DNA of 64,000 bases from Kitasatospora sp. NBC_00240 (lineage in GTDB: Bacteria; Actinomycetota; Actinomycetes; Streptomycetales; Streptomycetaceae). The notes beneath the pieces are model-generated. The model saw nothing but the letters and a program-made list of their open reading frames with translations, ran no database searches and had not been told where the DNA came from. Where the stretch lies: NCBI RefSeq assembly GCF_026342405.1, contig NZ_JAPEMU010000001.1, positions 1,302,001-1,366,000 of the forward strand, read 5' to 3'. A program made the position numbers and the translations under genes. Shown here piece by piece: positions 50,014-60,290 of the stretch. Positions within the stretch are counted from its first letter, which is position 1, and the number at the start of each line of letters is the position of its first letter.

Positions 50014-53000
50014 TCAGATCCGGCCGGGCGCTTCGGCGTCGGAGGCGGCGATCAGGCTCGCGAAGATCCGTTCCTGGACGACCTCGGCGAGGTCGCTCAC
50101 GTGCCGGTGCTCGAAGAGGTCCCGCGGGGAGACCGGCACGCCGAACGCGGTGCGCATCCGGACGGCCAGGCGGATCGCGTTGATGGAGTCGCCGCCGAGG
50201 TCGAAGAAGCTGTCGCGCGCACCCACCCGGGGCACGTCCAGCACCTCGCCCCAGATCCGGCAGAGGGCCTCCTCGGTGGGGTTGCCCGGCGCCACGTACG
50301 ACTCCTGCTCCGGGCGGGTGTTCGCCGCCGGCAGCGCCGCCCGGTCGAGCTTGCCGTTGCGGTTGATCGGCAGCGCCGTCAGCGAGACCACGGCGGCCGG
50401 CACCATGTACGCGGGCACGTGCCGGGCGACGTGCGCGCGCAACTCGTCGGCGGTCGGCTCGCCGGCGCTCGGCACCACGTACGCGACGAGCCGCTTGCCG
50501 GCCCCGTCGGCCTGGACGACGACGGCGGCCTCGGCCACCGCCTCGTGCCGCAGCAGCACGTTCTCGACCTCGCGCGGCTCCACCCGGAAGCCGCGGATCT
50601 TGACCTGGTCGTCCACCCGGCCGGCGAACTCCAGCATGCCGTCCTGCCGCCAGCGGACCAGGTCGCCGGTGCGGTACAGCCGGGCGCCCGGCCGGCCGAA
50701 CGGGTCGGCCACGAAGCGCTCCGCCGTCAGCTCCGGCCGCCCGACGTAGCCGCGGCCCACCCCGGCGCCGCCGAGGTAGAGCTCCCCCGTGACGCCGGGC
50801 GGCACGGGGCGCAGCCGGTCGTCCAGGACCCGGACGCTGGTGTTGGCGATCGGCCGGCCGATCGGGACGTTGTCGTACCGGACGCCGGGCTCCACGGCGA
50901 ACAGCGTCGCGGCGACCGCGCATTCGCTGGGGCCGTACCCGTTGAGCAGGCGGCGGCCGGGTGACCACGCGGCGGCCACGTCGGGGGTGAGTACCTCGCC
51001 GCCGCACAGGATGGACTCGAGGTGCGGCAGCGCCGCCGGGTCGAGCACCGGCAGCACGGTCGGCGCCCCGGTGACCGCGGTGACGTCGGCCTCGCGCAGC
51101 TGCTCGATCAGTTCGGCGCCGCCGTACGTCCCGGCGGTCACCGGGGCGACCAGCGTGGCGCCGCCCGCGAGGGTGCTCAGCAGGACGAGCGAGGCGGCGT
51201 CGAAGCTCATCGGGGCGAGCTGGTAGATCCGGGCGCCGGGGCGCACGTGCAGCGGGACGACCGCCTCGACGGTGTTGACCATCGAGCGGTGCTCGACCAT
51301 GGCGCCCTTGGGCTTCCCGGTCGAGCCCGAGGTGTAGACGGTGAACACCAGGTCGCGGGGGCTGCCGTGGTCGGGCGGAGCCGTCGCCGGCCGGGCGGCG
51401 ACGGCGGGCCAGTCCTCGTCGAGCAGGACGAGCGGGGTGCTCGTGCCCGCGAAGAGGTCGCGGTGGCGGCTGTGGGTGAGCACCACCGCGGGGCGTGCCT
51501 CGGCCAGGATCGCGGCGGCGCGCCCGGCGGGGTAGTCCGGGTCGATGGGCACGTAGGCCCCGCCGGCCTTCAGCGTGCCGAGGACGCCGACGACCAGGTC
51601 CGGGCCGCGCTCGACGGACACGCCGACGAGCACGTCCGGGCCGACGCCGAGGGCGACCAGGTGGTGGGCGAGCCGGTTGGAGCGCTCCTCGACCTCCGCG
51701 TAGGTGAGCCGGTGGTCGCCCCGCTCGACCGCGACGGTGTCCGGCCAGCGGGCGGCGCGCTCGCTGATGAGTTGGTGCACGCGCCGCTCGACGGAGTACT
51801 CGGAGGGAGCGGCCACGCCCCACCCGCCGAGGATCAGATCCCGCTCGGCGCCGGTCAGCGCGGTCACGTCGCCGACGCTCGGCGCGGACCCGTCGACCAG
51901 CTCGTCCAGCACCGTGACCAGCCGGGCGGCGACCCGCTCCACGGTCTCCGGGTCGAAGATCGTCTCGTCGTAGAGCAGCCGCATGACCAGCGACTCGTCG
52001 GGGAAGACGCTCAGTGCCAGGGGGTAGTTGGTGGCGAACTCGACGTCGAACGCGCGGACCACCGCCCGGTCGAACGGGTAGTTCTGGAAGACCACCGCGG
52101 TGTGGACCAGCGCGGCCCCGGGCGCCACGTCGGCGAAGGACTGCACACGGTTCAGCGGCGCGTACCCGAACTCCCGGGCCGCGGCCTGCTCGCGCTGCAA
52201 CTCCGCGAGCCAGGGCAGGGTCTGCTCCTCGTCACCCACCCGGACCCGGACGGGCTGGGTGTTGATCATCATGCCGACCATCGACTCGATACCGGGCAGC
52301 TCCGCCGGCCGCACCGACATGCTCGTACCGAAGCAGACGTCGCGCTCACCGCTCAGGCGCGCCAGCAGGATCGCCCACGCTCCCTGGACGAGGGTGTTGG
52401 TGGTCAGCCCGGTGCGCCGCGCGTACGCCGACAGCCGGGCGGCCGCCTCCGCCGGGACGGTCAGCTGCACCGACCGCGTGGCCGTGGGCCGGTGGCCCTC
52501 GGCCGGCTGCCGGTCGCCGGGCACGGACACCGGGGTCGTGAAGCCGGCCATCCGGGCACGCCAGTACTGGTCGGCGGAGGTCAGGTCCTGGTCCGCCAGC
52601 CAGTGGACGAAGTCCTGGAACGGCGGCCGCTCCTGCACCGGCGCGCCGCGGTATCCGTCGATCACGTCCTGCAGCAGCTCCGCGGAGCTCCACCCGTCGG
52701 TGAGCACGTGGTGCATCGTCCAGACCAGCTCGACGGTGTCCGGGCCGAGCCGCACGACCGTGACCCGGCTGAGCGGCGCCCGGGTGAGGTCGATGCCGGC
52801 GGCGCGGTCGGCGTCGAGCAGCTCCCGCAACCGCACGACGCGCTCCGCCTCCGGCAGGGCGCTCCAGTCGAGCTGGGTCACCGGCAGCACGACCTCGTCC
52901 CGGACGACCTGCACGGGCTCCTCGATGTCGGCCCAGCGCAGCTCGGTCCGGAGCACCGCGTGCCGCCGGGTGGCCTCCTGCCAGGCCCGGCCGAGGCGGC

Positions 53001-54915
53001 CGGGGTCGGTGACGTCGCCGAGCCGGACGACGAACTGCACCAGGTGCAGCGCCGGGTCGTCGAGCATCAGGCTGTCGAAGAGCATCCCGCTCTGCATGGA
53101 GGTCAACGGGTAACTGCCTGCCTGCGGCGCCGCGGACCGGGCCGCCGGGCCCTCGTCGAGCCGCGTCGCCGTGCCGGCCAGCGCCTCGACCGTCGGGTGG
53201 GCGAAGACGTCGGCCGTGCTCAGCAGCAGCCGTCCGGCCCGCGCCCGCGCGACGATCTTCATGGTCAGCACGGAGTCGCCGCCGAGGGCGAAGAAGTTGT
53301 CCCTGGTGCCGACCCGTTCGACCCCGAGGGTCTCGGCCCAGATCGCGGCGAGCTCACGCTCGGTGTCCGTGCGCGGCTCGCGGTACGCCTCCTCGTCGGC
53401 CGGGGGCTCGGGCAGCGCGGGCCGGTCCACCTTGCCGTTCGCGTTGATCGGCAGCCGGTCCATCCAGACGATCCGCGCGGGCACCATGTAGGCCGGCAGG
53501 TGTGCGGCCAGCTGGTCGAGGAGCTCACGCTCCGCGAGCGGGTGCGGCCCGGTCGGGTACGCGACGATGCTGCGCGTCGGGCCGCTCTCGCGGACCAGCA
53601 CGACGACGTCGGTGACGCCGGGGCAGCCGCGCAGCGCGGCCTCGATCTCGCCGAGCTCGATCCGGAACCCCCGGATCTTGACCTGGTGGTCGGTGCGGCC
53701 GAGGAACTCGATCAGCCCGTCCTCGGTCAGCCGCACCCGGTCGCCGGTGCGGTAGAGGCGGTCGCCGGGCGTGAACGGGTTGGCCACGAAACGCTCGGCG
53801 GTCAGCGCGGGGCGTTCGAAGTAGCCGCGGCCCGTACCCTCGCCGGCCAGGTACAGCTCGCCGACACCGCCCGGGGCGACGGCCCGCAGCCGCTCGTCGA
53901 GCACGTACGCCGCGGTGTCCTCCAGGGCCGTACCGATCACCGCCGACCGGGTGCGCGCGTCCTGCGGCGTCATCCGGTGCGCGGTGGCCAGCACCGTGCA
54001 CTCGGTCGGGCCGTACACGTTGATGAAGGTGATGTCCGGGCAGGCCCGCTGCATCAGCTCGATGGCGGTCGCCGACAGGACCTCGCCGCCGGCCCAGACC
54101 TCGCGCACCCCCGCGAAACAGCCGGGGCTCTCCTCCGCGAAGAGCCGGAACAGCGCCGAGGTCAGGAAGACCGCGTCGAAGCGGTGCTCGGCGATGAGCC
54201 CGGCCAGCCCCGACGCGGTCAGCTCCGCGGGCCCGATGACGACCTTGCCGCCGTTGAGCAGCGGCAGCCAGATCTCGAACGTGGAGGCGTCGAACGCGAT
54301 CGGCGCGTTGAACAGCGCACCCCGGCCGAAGGCGGCGCGGACCTGGCGCTCCCCGGCCAGCGCCACGATGTTGGCGTGGGTGATGGAGACGCCCTTGGGC
54401 CGGCCGGTCGAGCCCGAGGTGTGAATGATGTAGGCGAGCTGCTCCTCGTCGACGTCCAGCTTCGGGGCGTCGGGGCGTCGGCCCGGGTCCGCGCCGTCCA
54501 CGACGAGCACGGGCGGCCCGGCGGTCGCCGCCCGGTCGGCGGTCGACCGGTCGGCGATCAGCACGACCGCGTCGGTATCGGTCAGCATCCGGCGGATCCG
54601 GTCCTCGGGGTAGCTCTCGTGCAGCGGCACGTAGACCCCGCCCGCCTTGAGTACCGCGAGCATGGCGACGACGGTCTGCGGCGAGTGGCCCGAGCGGCCC
54701 ATCAGCATGCCGACCCGCGACTCGGTGGTCACCCCCGCGGCGACCAGGCGGTGGGCCAGGTGGTTGGCGCGCTCGTCCAACTCGCCGTACGTGACGGTCT
54801 GGTCGGCGTCGACGAGCGCGGGCGCGTCAGGGGCCCGCCGGGCGTGCGCGGCGACGACGTGGTGGACGGCCCGGCTCCCCGGGTCGGCGGCTGTGGTGTC
54901 AGAACGGTGGGACAT
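50014..54915 (-). CDS. Nonribosomal peptide synthetase, A-T-C-A-T (starter)
   Basis: 1633 residues from ATG 54915 (GGAGGG upstream). Domains: A1 about 15-510, T1 515-585 (ALGGDSV), C 605-1035 ([10 protein letters not shown]), A2 1060-1535, T2 1545-1615 (DLGGDSI). No N-terminal condensation domain, so it begins with a free amino acid and leaves a free amine for later ring closure. Hand-aligned specificity residues: A1 D-A-F-F-W-G-V-V-L, similar to aliphatic (Val/Ile-like) codes; A2 D-A-L-T-L-G-G-V-A, not assignable. Both A domains keep NGK in A10. The product is passed to the next NRPS, whose first C domain accepts an L-residue, consistent with no E domain here. Confidence 0.95.
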   Translation of the reverse strand: MSHRSDTTAADPGSRAVHHVVAAHARRAPDAPALVDADQTVTYGELDERANHLAHRLVAAGVTTESRVGMLMGRSGHSPQTVVAMLAVLKAGGVYVPLHESYPEDRIRRMLTDTDAVVLIADRSTADRAATAGPPVLVVDGADPGRRPDAPKLDVDEEQLAYIIHTSGSTGRPKGVSITHANIVALAGERQVRAAFGRGALFNAPIAFDASTFEIWLPLLNGGKVVIGPAELTASGLAGLIAEHRFDAVFLTSALFRLFAEESPGCFAGVREVWAGGEVLSATAIELMQRACPDITFINVYGPTECTVLATAHRMTPQDARTRSAVIGTALEDTAAYVLDERLRAVAPGGVGELYLAGEGTGRGYFERPALTAERFVANPFTPGDRLYRTGDRVRLTEDGLIEFLGRTDHQVKIRGFRIELGEIEAALRGCPGVTDVVVLVRESGPTRSIVAYPTGPHPLAERELLDQLAAHLPAYMVPARIVWMDRLPINANGKVDRPALPEPPADEEAYREPRTDTERELAAIWAETLGVERVGTRDNFFALGGDSVLTMKIVARARAGRLLLSTADVFAHPTVEALAGTATRLDEGPAARSAAPQAGSYPLTSMQSGMLFDSLMLDDPALHLVQFVVRLGDVTDPGRLGRAWQEATRRHAVLRTELRWADIEEPVQVVRDEVVLPVTQLDWSALPEAERVVRLRELLDADRAAGIDLTRAPLSRVTVVRLGPDTVELVWTMHHVLTDGWSSAELLQDVIDGYRGAPVQERPPFQDFVHWLADQDLTSADQYWRARMAGFTTPVSVPGDRQPAEGHRPTATRSVQLTVPAEAAARLSAYARRTGLTTNTLVQGAWAILLARLSGERDVCFGTSMSVRPAELPGIESMVGMMINTQPVRVRVGDEEQTLPWLAELQREQAAAREFGYAPLNRVQSFADVAPGAALVHTAVVFQNYPFDRAVVRAFDVEFATNYPLALSVFPDESLVMRLLYDETIFDPETVERVAARLVTVLDELVDGSAPSVGDVTALTGAERDLILGGWGVAAPSEYSVERRVHQLISERAARWPDTVAVERGDHRLTYAEVEERSNRLAHHLVALGVGPDVLVGVSVERGPDLVVGVLGTLKAGGAYVPIDPDYPAGRAAAILAEARPAVVLTHSRHRDLFAGTSTPLVLLDEDWPAVAARPATAPPDHGSPRDLVFTVYTSGSTGKPKGAMVEHRSMVNTVEAVVPLHVRPGARIYQLAPMSFDAASLVLLSTLAGGATLVAPVTAGTYGGAELIEQLREADVTAVTGAPTVLPVLDPAALPHLESILCGGEVLTPDVAAAWSPGRRLLNGYGPSECAVAATLFAVEPGVRYDNVPIGRPIANTSVRVLDDRLRPVPPGVTGELYLGGAGVGRGYVGRPELTAERFVADPFGRPGARLYRTGDLVRWRQDGMLEFAGRVDDQVKIRGFRVEPREVENVLLRHEAVAEAAVVVQADGAGKRLVAYVVPSAGEPTADELRAHVARHVPAYMVPAAVVSLTALPINRNGKLDRAALPAANTRPEQESYVAPGNPTEEALCRIWGEVLDVPRVGARDSFFDLGGDSINAIRLAVRMRTAFGVPVSPRDLFEHRHVSDLAEVVQERIFASLIAASDAEAPGRI

Positions 54916-55005
54916 GCTCGGCCCTCCACTGGAGACGCATGTGGCGCGCGGATCTGTCGACGGTCGAGCTTCGCCTGCGAGGGCACACCGGCTCCACGTT
55001 CTTGA

Positions 55006-55029
55006 GCGGTGAGGAAAGCGGTGAGGAAA
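55006..55029. promoter_or_regulatory. Two perfect 12-bp direct repeats upstream of the NRPS operon
   Basis: GCGGTGAGGAAA is repeated twice without spacing, about 90-115 bases upstream of the first NRPS start, between it and the exporter terminator. On the NRPS strand it reads TTTCCTCACCGC twice. Direct repeats near one helical turn apart are typical activator sites; the cognate protein is unknown. Confidence 0.5.
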
Positions 55030-55079
55030 CCGGTGCCGGGACCGCCCGTTCGCAGCGGTGCCCATGGGGGTGCGCACAA

Positions 55080-55113
55080 CAGGTGAGGCGTGGCCGAAGC
55101 CACGCCTCACCTG
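55080..55113. terminator. Terminator of the ABC exporter operon (TTCG tetraloop)
   Basis: A perfect 15-bp stem (55080-55094 with 55099-55113) closed by CGAA, which is TTCG on the minus strand, the very stable UUCG tetraloop. It starts 31 bases past the permease stop and separates exporter from NRPS transcription. Confidence 0.85.
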
Positions 55114-55143
55114 CGAAATCGGTGGTACGTCACCACCCGTGCG

Positions 55144-57753
55144 TCACTGGGCCCGTGAGATCGCCTCCACGGCCGGCGGACGCAGCGCGAGCCGGGCCGG
55201 CACCATCACGGCGGGCCAGGCGATCACCGCGGCCGCGACCACGATGCCGAGGTAGGTCAGGGGCGGGACGGAGGGGAACACCGTGTGCCGGATCGCGTAG
55301 CTCATCCCGATCAGCGACGGCACCGCGGCGATCGTGCCGACGACGATCGCGCAGAGCACGATGATGCCCGCCTCCTGGCGCATCATCGACCGGACCTGGC
55401 CGGTACGGGTGCCGACCAGGCGAAGCAGGGCGAACTCGCCCCGTCTGGAGACCGTCGCCATGACCAGCGTGTTGACGACGGCGATGCCGAGATAGCCCAG
55501 AAGTACGGCGTTCAGCACGAGGCTGATCCCGTTGTCGGCCCCGTCGGTCGGTGCGACGGTGACGGCCTCGGCGTCCTGCACGCCCACCGTCGGGTACGGC
55601 GCCAGCGCCGCGGCCAGGTCCGCCTTCGGGTCGGAGTTCACCATCAGCCACTGGTCGAGGTGGTCGGTGGTGTGGGCGATGACCACGTCGTGCGGCAGCG
55701 TGACGTCGCCGAAGCCGAGCCCGTTCTCGTAGACCGCGACCACCTTGGCCTTCTCGATCGTGCCGTCGCCGAGGTGCACGTCGACGCTGCCGCCCACGTC
55801 GGCGCCGACCGTGCCGGAGACGAGCCGGCTGAGTGCGACCGTGGACCCGGTGAGGGCTCCCAGGTCGCCGCGCAGCACGTCCAGTCTCATGGTGTCCGCA
55901 ACGGCCGCGGGGTCGATGCCCTGCGCCGTGGAGATCCGGTACTGGACGGCGTCACCGTCGGGCCAGGTGAGGATCGTCGAGGTCCGGGCGACCGGGCCGA
56001 CCGTGCGGACGCCGGGGACGGCGCGCAGCACGTCGGCCAGCCCGGGTGAGATCCCCGCGCTGTCGGAGGTCACCACGTGGTCGGCGATCACGCCGTCGAC
56101 GACCTGGTCGTGCGCGGTCGCGGCGAGCGTCGTGGCACTGAAGAGCTGGGCCGAGGCCATGGTCACGCCCATGATCAGCGGCGTCGTCGCGGCGGCGAGC
56201 CGGCGCGCCCGGGCCCGGGAGTTGGCGACGGCCAGGAACCAGGTGACACCGCCCGCGCGACGACGGCCGAGCAGTGCCGCGACGCCGCCGAACAGTTTCG
56301 GTCCGAGCAGGCCGACGGCGATCACCAGCACCAGGGCGGAGCTCGCGGCACCGTCGATGGCCGACTCCCCGGGCAGCGCGATCGGCAGCACGACCGCGAC
56401 GGCCAGGCCCCCGAGCACGAGCAGCACACCGAACGTGAGCCGGACCCAGCCGAGCTTCTTCGGTTCCACGGCCACATCGCCGAGCGCCTCGACCGGACTG
56501 ACCTTGGCGGCACGCCGGGCCGCGAGCCAGCCGCCGATCCGGGCGGCGAGGACGCAGACCAGCACGGCGAACAGCACCGGCAGCGGCGTCGTCACCAGGG
56601 AGAACCCGGGCGGCAGCGCACCGACCGCCGTGAACACGCTGTGCAGCAGCATCGCGAGCAGGACGCCGGGGACGGCGCCGAGCACCGCCCCGATCCCGCC
56701 GACGATCACGGCCTCACCGCCGATCATGCGCAGCACCTGCCGGGGGGTGGCTCCGACGGCCCGGAGCAGCGCCAACTCGCGGCGGCGCTGCTGCACCGAC
56801 AGGGCCAGCGTGCCGGAGACCACGATGATCACGAGCAGGATCATGGTGGCGCCGAAGGCACTGGCCACCTCGATGACGAACGACCGCATCTTCCCGACGT
56901 CGAGCGTCTCGACGTCGCTGCGGTCGTCGCCGGTGTAGGCGGCCACGCCGGGCACGGCCTTCTTGATCCGGTCGGCGAGGTCGCCCGCGTCGGTCCCCTT
57001 CGCGGCCAGCACACCGACCGCGTCGATCTCGCCGGACCCGCCGTACAGCCGCGCCGCCTGGTCGTCGGTGAAGAAGACCGCGGACTGCCGCTCGAGCGGG
57101 TCCGCGGGTTCGGCGACGCCGCTGACCCGGTACGACACCGGGGTCGACCCGATCACCAGGGTGATCTTGTCCCCCGGGGCGACGCCGGCCCGCCGGGCGA
57201 GGTCGGTGTCCAGCACGACGTCGTCCGCCGCCTCCGGCCGGGTGCCCGAGCGCAGCGTGAACGGCGCCAGCACCGAGGCGGCCCAGCCGTGCCCGTACAC
57301 GGGCGGGCCGTCGAGGACGGCGTCCTTCTTGAGGACGGTCGTCCGGACGCTGACGTCCGCGACCGCGGACTCGACGCCCTTGACCGCGGCGACCTTCCCG
57401 ACCGTGTCGGCGGGCAGCCTGACCCGCTCGGCGAGCTGCGGGTCCTGGTCGCCCTCGACGGGCATGGCCTGGTAGCCGCCGACGACCACGGCCGCCCGCT
57501 GGTACCGCTCGGGCGGCACTCCCGAGCTGATCCCGGTCTCCAGCAGCACACCGCAGGCGGTGATCACGGCGGAGCCGACCGCGACGGCGATCAGCACCGC
57601 CGCGAAGCCGCCCTTGCGGCCGCGGATCGTGCTCCAGGCCAGGGCAAGGTTCTGGCGCGAGAGCGTGCGGACCTTTCTCCTGGCCTTGGCGGCCTTCTTC
57701 GCCTCCTTGGCGGCCTTGGCCACCGCCTTGGCCTCGCTCCGGCGGCTCACCAC
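55144..57753 (-). CDS. MacB/FtsX-type ABC transporter permease
   Basis: 869 residues. A basic N-terminal cytoplasmic tail (Lys/Ala-rich), one membrane helix (about 48-70), a large extracytoplasmic domain (about 75-280), an FtsX block of three helices (about 290-430), two more helices, a second extracytoplasmic domain (about 560-730) and a second FtsX block (about 735-865). This double FtsX layout is standard for actinobacterial efflux permeases. The GTG start (57753 or 57750) overlaps the stop of the ATPase gene. Likely exporter or self-resistance pump of the cluster peptide. Confidence 0.9.
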   Translation of the reverse strand: MVSRRSEAKAVAKAAKEAKKAAKARRKVRTLSRQNLALAWSTIRGRKGGFAAVLIAVAVGSAVITACGVLLETGISSGVPPERYQRAAVVVGGYQAMPVEGDQDPQLAERVRLPADTVGKVAAVKGVESAVADVSVRTTVLKKDAVLDGPPVYGHGWAASVLAPFTLRSGTRPEAADDVVLDTDLARRAGVAPGDKITLVIGSTPVSYRVSGVAEPADPLERQSAVFFTDDQAARLYGGSGEIDAVGVLAAKGTDAGDLADRIKKAVPGVAAYTGDDRSDVETLDVGKMRSFVIEVASAFGATMILLVIIVVSGTLALSVQQRRRELALLRAVGATPRQVLRMIGGEAVIVGGIGAVLGAVPGVLLAMLLHSVFTAVGALPPGFSLVTTPLPVLFAVLVCVLAARIGGWLAARRAAKVSPVEALGDVAVEPKKLGWVRLTFGVLLVLGGLAVAVVLPIALPGESAIDGAASSALVLVIAVGLLGPKLFGGVAALLGRRRAGGVTWFLAVANSRARARRLAAATTPLIMGVTMASAQLFSATTLAATAHDQVVDGVIADHVVTSDSAGISPGLADVLRAVPGVRTVGPVARTSTILTWPDGDAVQYRISTAQGIDPAAVADTMRLDVLRGDLGALTGSTVALSRLVSGTVGADVGGSVDVHLGDGTIEKAKVVAVYENGLGFGDVTLPHDVVIAHTTDHLDQWLMVNSDPKADLAAALAPYPTVGVQDAEAVTVAPTDGADNGISLVLNAVLLGYLGIAVVNTLVMATVSRRGEFALLRLVGTRTGQVRSMMRQEAGIIVLCAIVVGTIAAVPSLIGMSYAIRHTVFPSVPPLTYLGIVVAAAVIAWPAVMVPARLALRPPAVEAISRAQ

Positions 57754-58481
57754 TCACCCAGCCTGGTGATCCGCTCGGCCACCATCTCGGGCGTCGGCCC
57801 GACCAGCTCGCCGGCCAGCCGGCCGTCGGCCAGGAAGGTCACCGAGTCCGCGTGCGAGGCGGCGACCGGGTCGTGGGTCACCATCACCACGGTCTGGCCG
57901 GTCCGGTCGACGACTCCTCGTAACAGCTGCAGGACCTGCTTGCCGGTCCGGGTGTCGAGCGCGCCCGTCGGCTCGTCGGCGAAGATCACGTCGGGTCGGG
58001 TGATGAGCGCGCGGGCGATGGCCACCCGCTGCCGCTGACCGCCGGACAGCTGCCCGGGGTAGCGGTCGCCCATGTCGCCGAGCCCGACGTTCGCCAGCTC
58101 GGTCTGCACCCGGTCGGTGGGGACCGGGACGCCGCCCAGCCGGAACGGCAGGCCCACGTTGTCGGCGATGGTGAGCGAGTCGAGCAGGTTGTAGGCCTGG
58201 AAGACGAACCCGACCCGCTCCCGGCGGATCTCGGTGAGCTGCTCCTCGTCCAGCCCGGCCAGACGGGTGTCGCCGAGGACCACGCCGCCCTTCGTGGGTT
58301 GGTCGAGCCCCGCCGAACAGTGCAGGAACGTGCTCTTGCCGGAGCCGGAGGGCCCCATGATCGCGACGAATGTTCCGCGCGGCACACCTATCGTCACGTC
58401 ATCCAAGGCTGTGACCATATTACGACCCGACCCGTAAGTTTTGGTCACGGATTCCAACAAGAGAGCATACCTACCAGTCAC
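57747..58481 (-). CDS. MacB-type ABC transporter ATP-binding protein
   Basis: 244 residues. All motifs are intact: Walker A GPSGSGKST (about residues 43-51), Q-loop FVFQAYNLL, signature LSGGQRQRVAIARAL, Walker B VIFADEPTGALD, and switch His in MVTHDP. Closest to LolD/MacB ATPases, the usual partner of FtsX permeases. The GTG start has AAAGGGG about 6 bases upstream. Codon 187 is TTA (57921-57923), so full expression of the exporter may need the bldA tRNA. It is first in a two-gene operon with the permease. Confidence 0.95.
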   Translation of the reverse strand: MTGRYALLLESVTKTYGSGRNMVTALDDVTIGVPRGTFVAIMGPSGSGKSTFLHCSAGLDQPTKGGVVLGDTRLAGLDEEQLTEIRRERVGFVFQAYNLLDSLTIADNVGLPFRLGGVPVPTDRVQTELANVGLGDMGDRYPGQLSGGQRQRVAIARALITRPDVIFADEPTGALDTRTGKQVLQLLRGVVDRTGQTVVMVTHDPVAASHADSVTFLADGRLAGELVGPTPEMVAERITRLGEW

Positions 58482-59475
58482 TGCGCACCCCTTTCCCCCA
58501 TTTCATACCCATTCCCCCTTTGCCTGCACGGTACCGTCTGACGCCCTCGTCGATCAACCTGCTCCGGACGAAGAAAAGGCGAATTTTGGCCGCGCCCCGA
58601 ACGTTCGCGAATAACGGCTCCCACCTGCGCTCCTTCTTTCGACCGGGGCCTGCCCGCCTCGGCCGCCCGACCGGATCTTGCCGCCCGATGCGCAACTTTT
58701 GACCGTACTCGACCGAATTGACCCGCATCCAGGTGCGCCGGCCGAACGGCAGGCCGGACGGCCTCCGTCCGGCCCGGCCGCCGCCGGTGACGGCGCGGCA
58801 GGTCGGTCGGTCGCCTGCCGCCGGCCCGGCCCGGCCCGGCCGAAGAGCAACTGGACTCGGAAGCAAGAGTGTTCACCACGGAGGGTCACCCTCCCCGTCC
58901 TTCGACCGGCCGGTTGTCGTCACCGGCGGGCCCGGCAGCCCCGGCTGCGGCGCGAGCCCGCCCGGCGGCCCCGGCGGCCGGGGTCCACGCCCGGACCGGA
59001 GCGAGCAGCACGGCCGGCGGACCGACGGCGCCGGCGAGGACTGCGCCGACCCACCGGCCAGCCGATGGTCATGGCCCATAGGCAAGTTGACGGTGGACCA
59101 GTTGCGGACCGGTGCGTCCCGCCACCGGAGTCGGTGCGGGTTGGGGGCGCGGTGTCCGCGTCGGCCCTCCGTCGGGACCGGACCAGGACCGGGTGGCGGC
59201 GGCCCGGTCGACGGCGCTGCTGCCGGCCACGTCCCCCCGGCCGCGGCGCCCCCGCCGCAGCGGCGGCCCGGAAAGCGGCTCCGAACTGCGGGTTTCACTC
59301 TGCGGTCAACAAGATGGCCGACCCGTCGCGCCCGCCGAAATACTTCTCGACGACGGGGAGGCTTTCCACCGCCGGGGGCCGCAGGCGCACCACGTCGGAA
59401 ATCTCGGTGGCCGCGCCGAATGTGCCGCACCGACAGCGTCTGACTTTTCCCTTACATCGATGGGCAGCGAAAGCA
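58482..59475. other. About 1 kb without a supported gene
   Basis: 58482-58720 is comparatively A/T-rich and should contain the exporter promoter. A small perfect palindrome GGAGGGT-C-ACCCTCC lies at 58880-58894. From 58900 to 59460 the sequence is G/C-rich with no frame of good coding quality; the available frames are Arg/Pro/Gly-rich. It may be decayed coding DNA continuous with the methyltransferase remnant that follows. Confidence 0.5.
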
Positions 59476-59740
59476 ATGATTCCTGCGAATCTGGAACGCG
59501 CCGTCTACGGAATGTACGCAACACACGCCCTGCACGTCGCGGCCCGGCACGGCGCCCTCGAGCACCTGACACGACACGGCGGCGACAGCGCCGCGACGAC
59601 GGCGGCCGCCCCGGCTGTCGACGAGGACACCCTGGAACGGCTCCTGCTGGCGCTGTCCTCCGTCGGAGTCCTCGACGCGGCGGACGGGCGTCACGCACTC
59701 GCGGCCCCAGGACCGGCGCCGTACCGGGTACCCGGACCCG
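59476..59740 (+). pseudogene. N-terminal remnant of an O/C-methyltransferase
   Basis: From ATG 59476 about 85 residues read as the helical dimerisation domain that precedes the catalytic domain in plant-type and MppJ-type methyltransferases: VYGMYATHALHVAARHGALE, later VDEDTLERLLLALSSVGVLD. After about 59740 the frame becomes Arg/Pro-rich and no SAM-binding motif follows. The catalytic domain is therefore missing or destroyed. Mannopeptimycin's MppJ (phenylpyruvate C-methylation) has a similar N-terminus, so this may be what remains of that step; the relation is tentative. Confidence 0.45.
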
Positions 59741-59801
59741 CCGCGCCGGGCGGGCTTCGCGGACAGCGCCGTCCGGCGCTCCGGCGGCGGCAGGCACCTG
59801 A

Positions 59802-60182
59802 TCGCCGGTCGGCGCCCGGAGAGCGGGTCCGGACGGCGAGTACCGTACCGGCCGTCGCGCCGACCCGCTCGCACGAACCGGCCGCGACCCCCGCCGGGCC
59901 GGACGCCGGGCCGGACGCCACACCCCTCGCCGAGCCGCCCGCGGCGACGAGAGCCTGCGGCTGTCCGAGCGCAACGACGCGGCCGCGGCCGCGGCCGGAC
60001 CGGACACCGACCAGAACGAGATCCCGCGGCCGGTGACCCGGCCGTCGGTCCGCCGGACCGCGCGACCGACGCCCGCGACCCGCGCCGGCCACCTCAGACG
60101 CTTCGTCGAGAAGACCGGACTCACCTCCGGTGACCGCCCCGACGATGCCGAACAACTGCTCAACCGATTCGCCTTCTGCTGA
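59802..60182 (+). pseudogene. Coding-like frame without a start, possible gene tail
   Basis: A frame one base ahead of... in register with the stop at 60180-60182 has no ATG and only one late GTG, yet shows coding character: GDESLRLSERNDAAAAAGPD, and at the end RRFVEKTGLTSGDRPDDAEQ, LLNRFAFC. It could be the frameshifted C-terminal part of the methyltransferase remnant or of another lost gene. Family unknown. Confidence 0.3.
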
Positions 60183-60290
60183 CAGCAGATCACCCAATTC
60201 CTATCCCGGCGCCCGCCAGGGCGCCGGTGAGTCCCGGCAACCGCCGTGGCTCCAAGCACACTTCGCCCGACACTCACTTGAGAGGTGCTT

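Noticed and set aside
42719..50749. Open frame of 2676 codons on the plus strand
   Set aside because: It is exactly antisense to the NRPS gene. Its product is Arg/Gly/Val/Asp-rich with no domain, as expected from the mirror of high-GC codon bias.
49997..51823. Extension of the second NRPS to 3651 codons
   Set aside because: The extra 600 residues are an out-of-frame reading of the first NRPS gene, Arg/Gly-rich and without NRPS motifs.
51022..55005. Open frame of 1327 codons on the plus strand
   Set aside because: Antisense to the first NRPS gene; low-complexity composition and no motifs.
58678..59475. Long frame continuous with the methyltransferase remnant
   Set aside because: The first 266 codons are Arg/Pro/Ala-rich with no motif; coding character begins only at ATG 59476.
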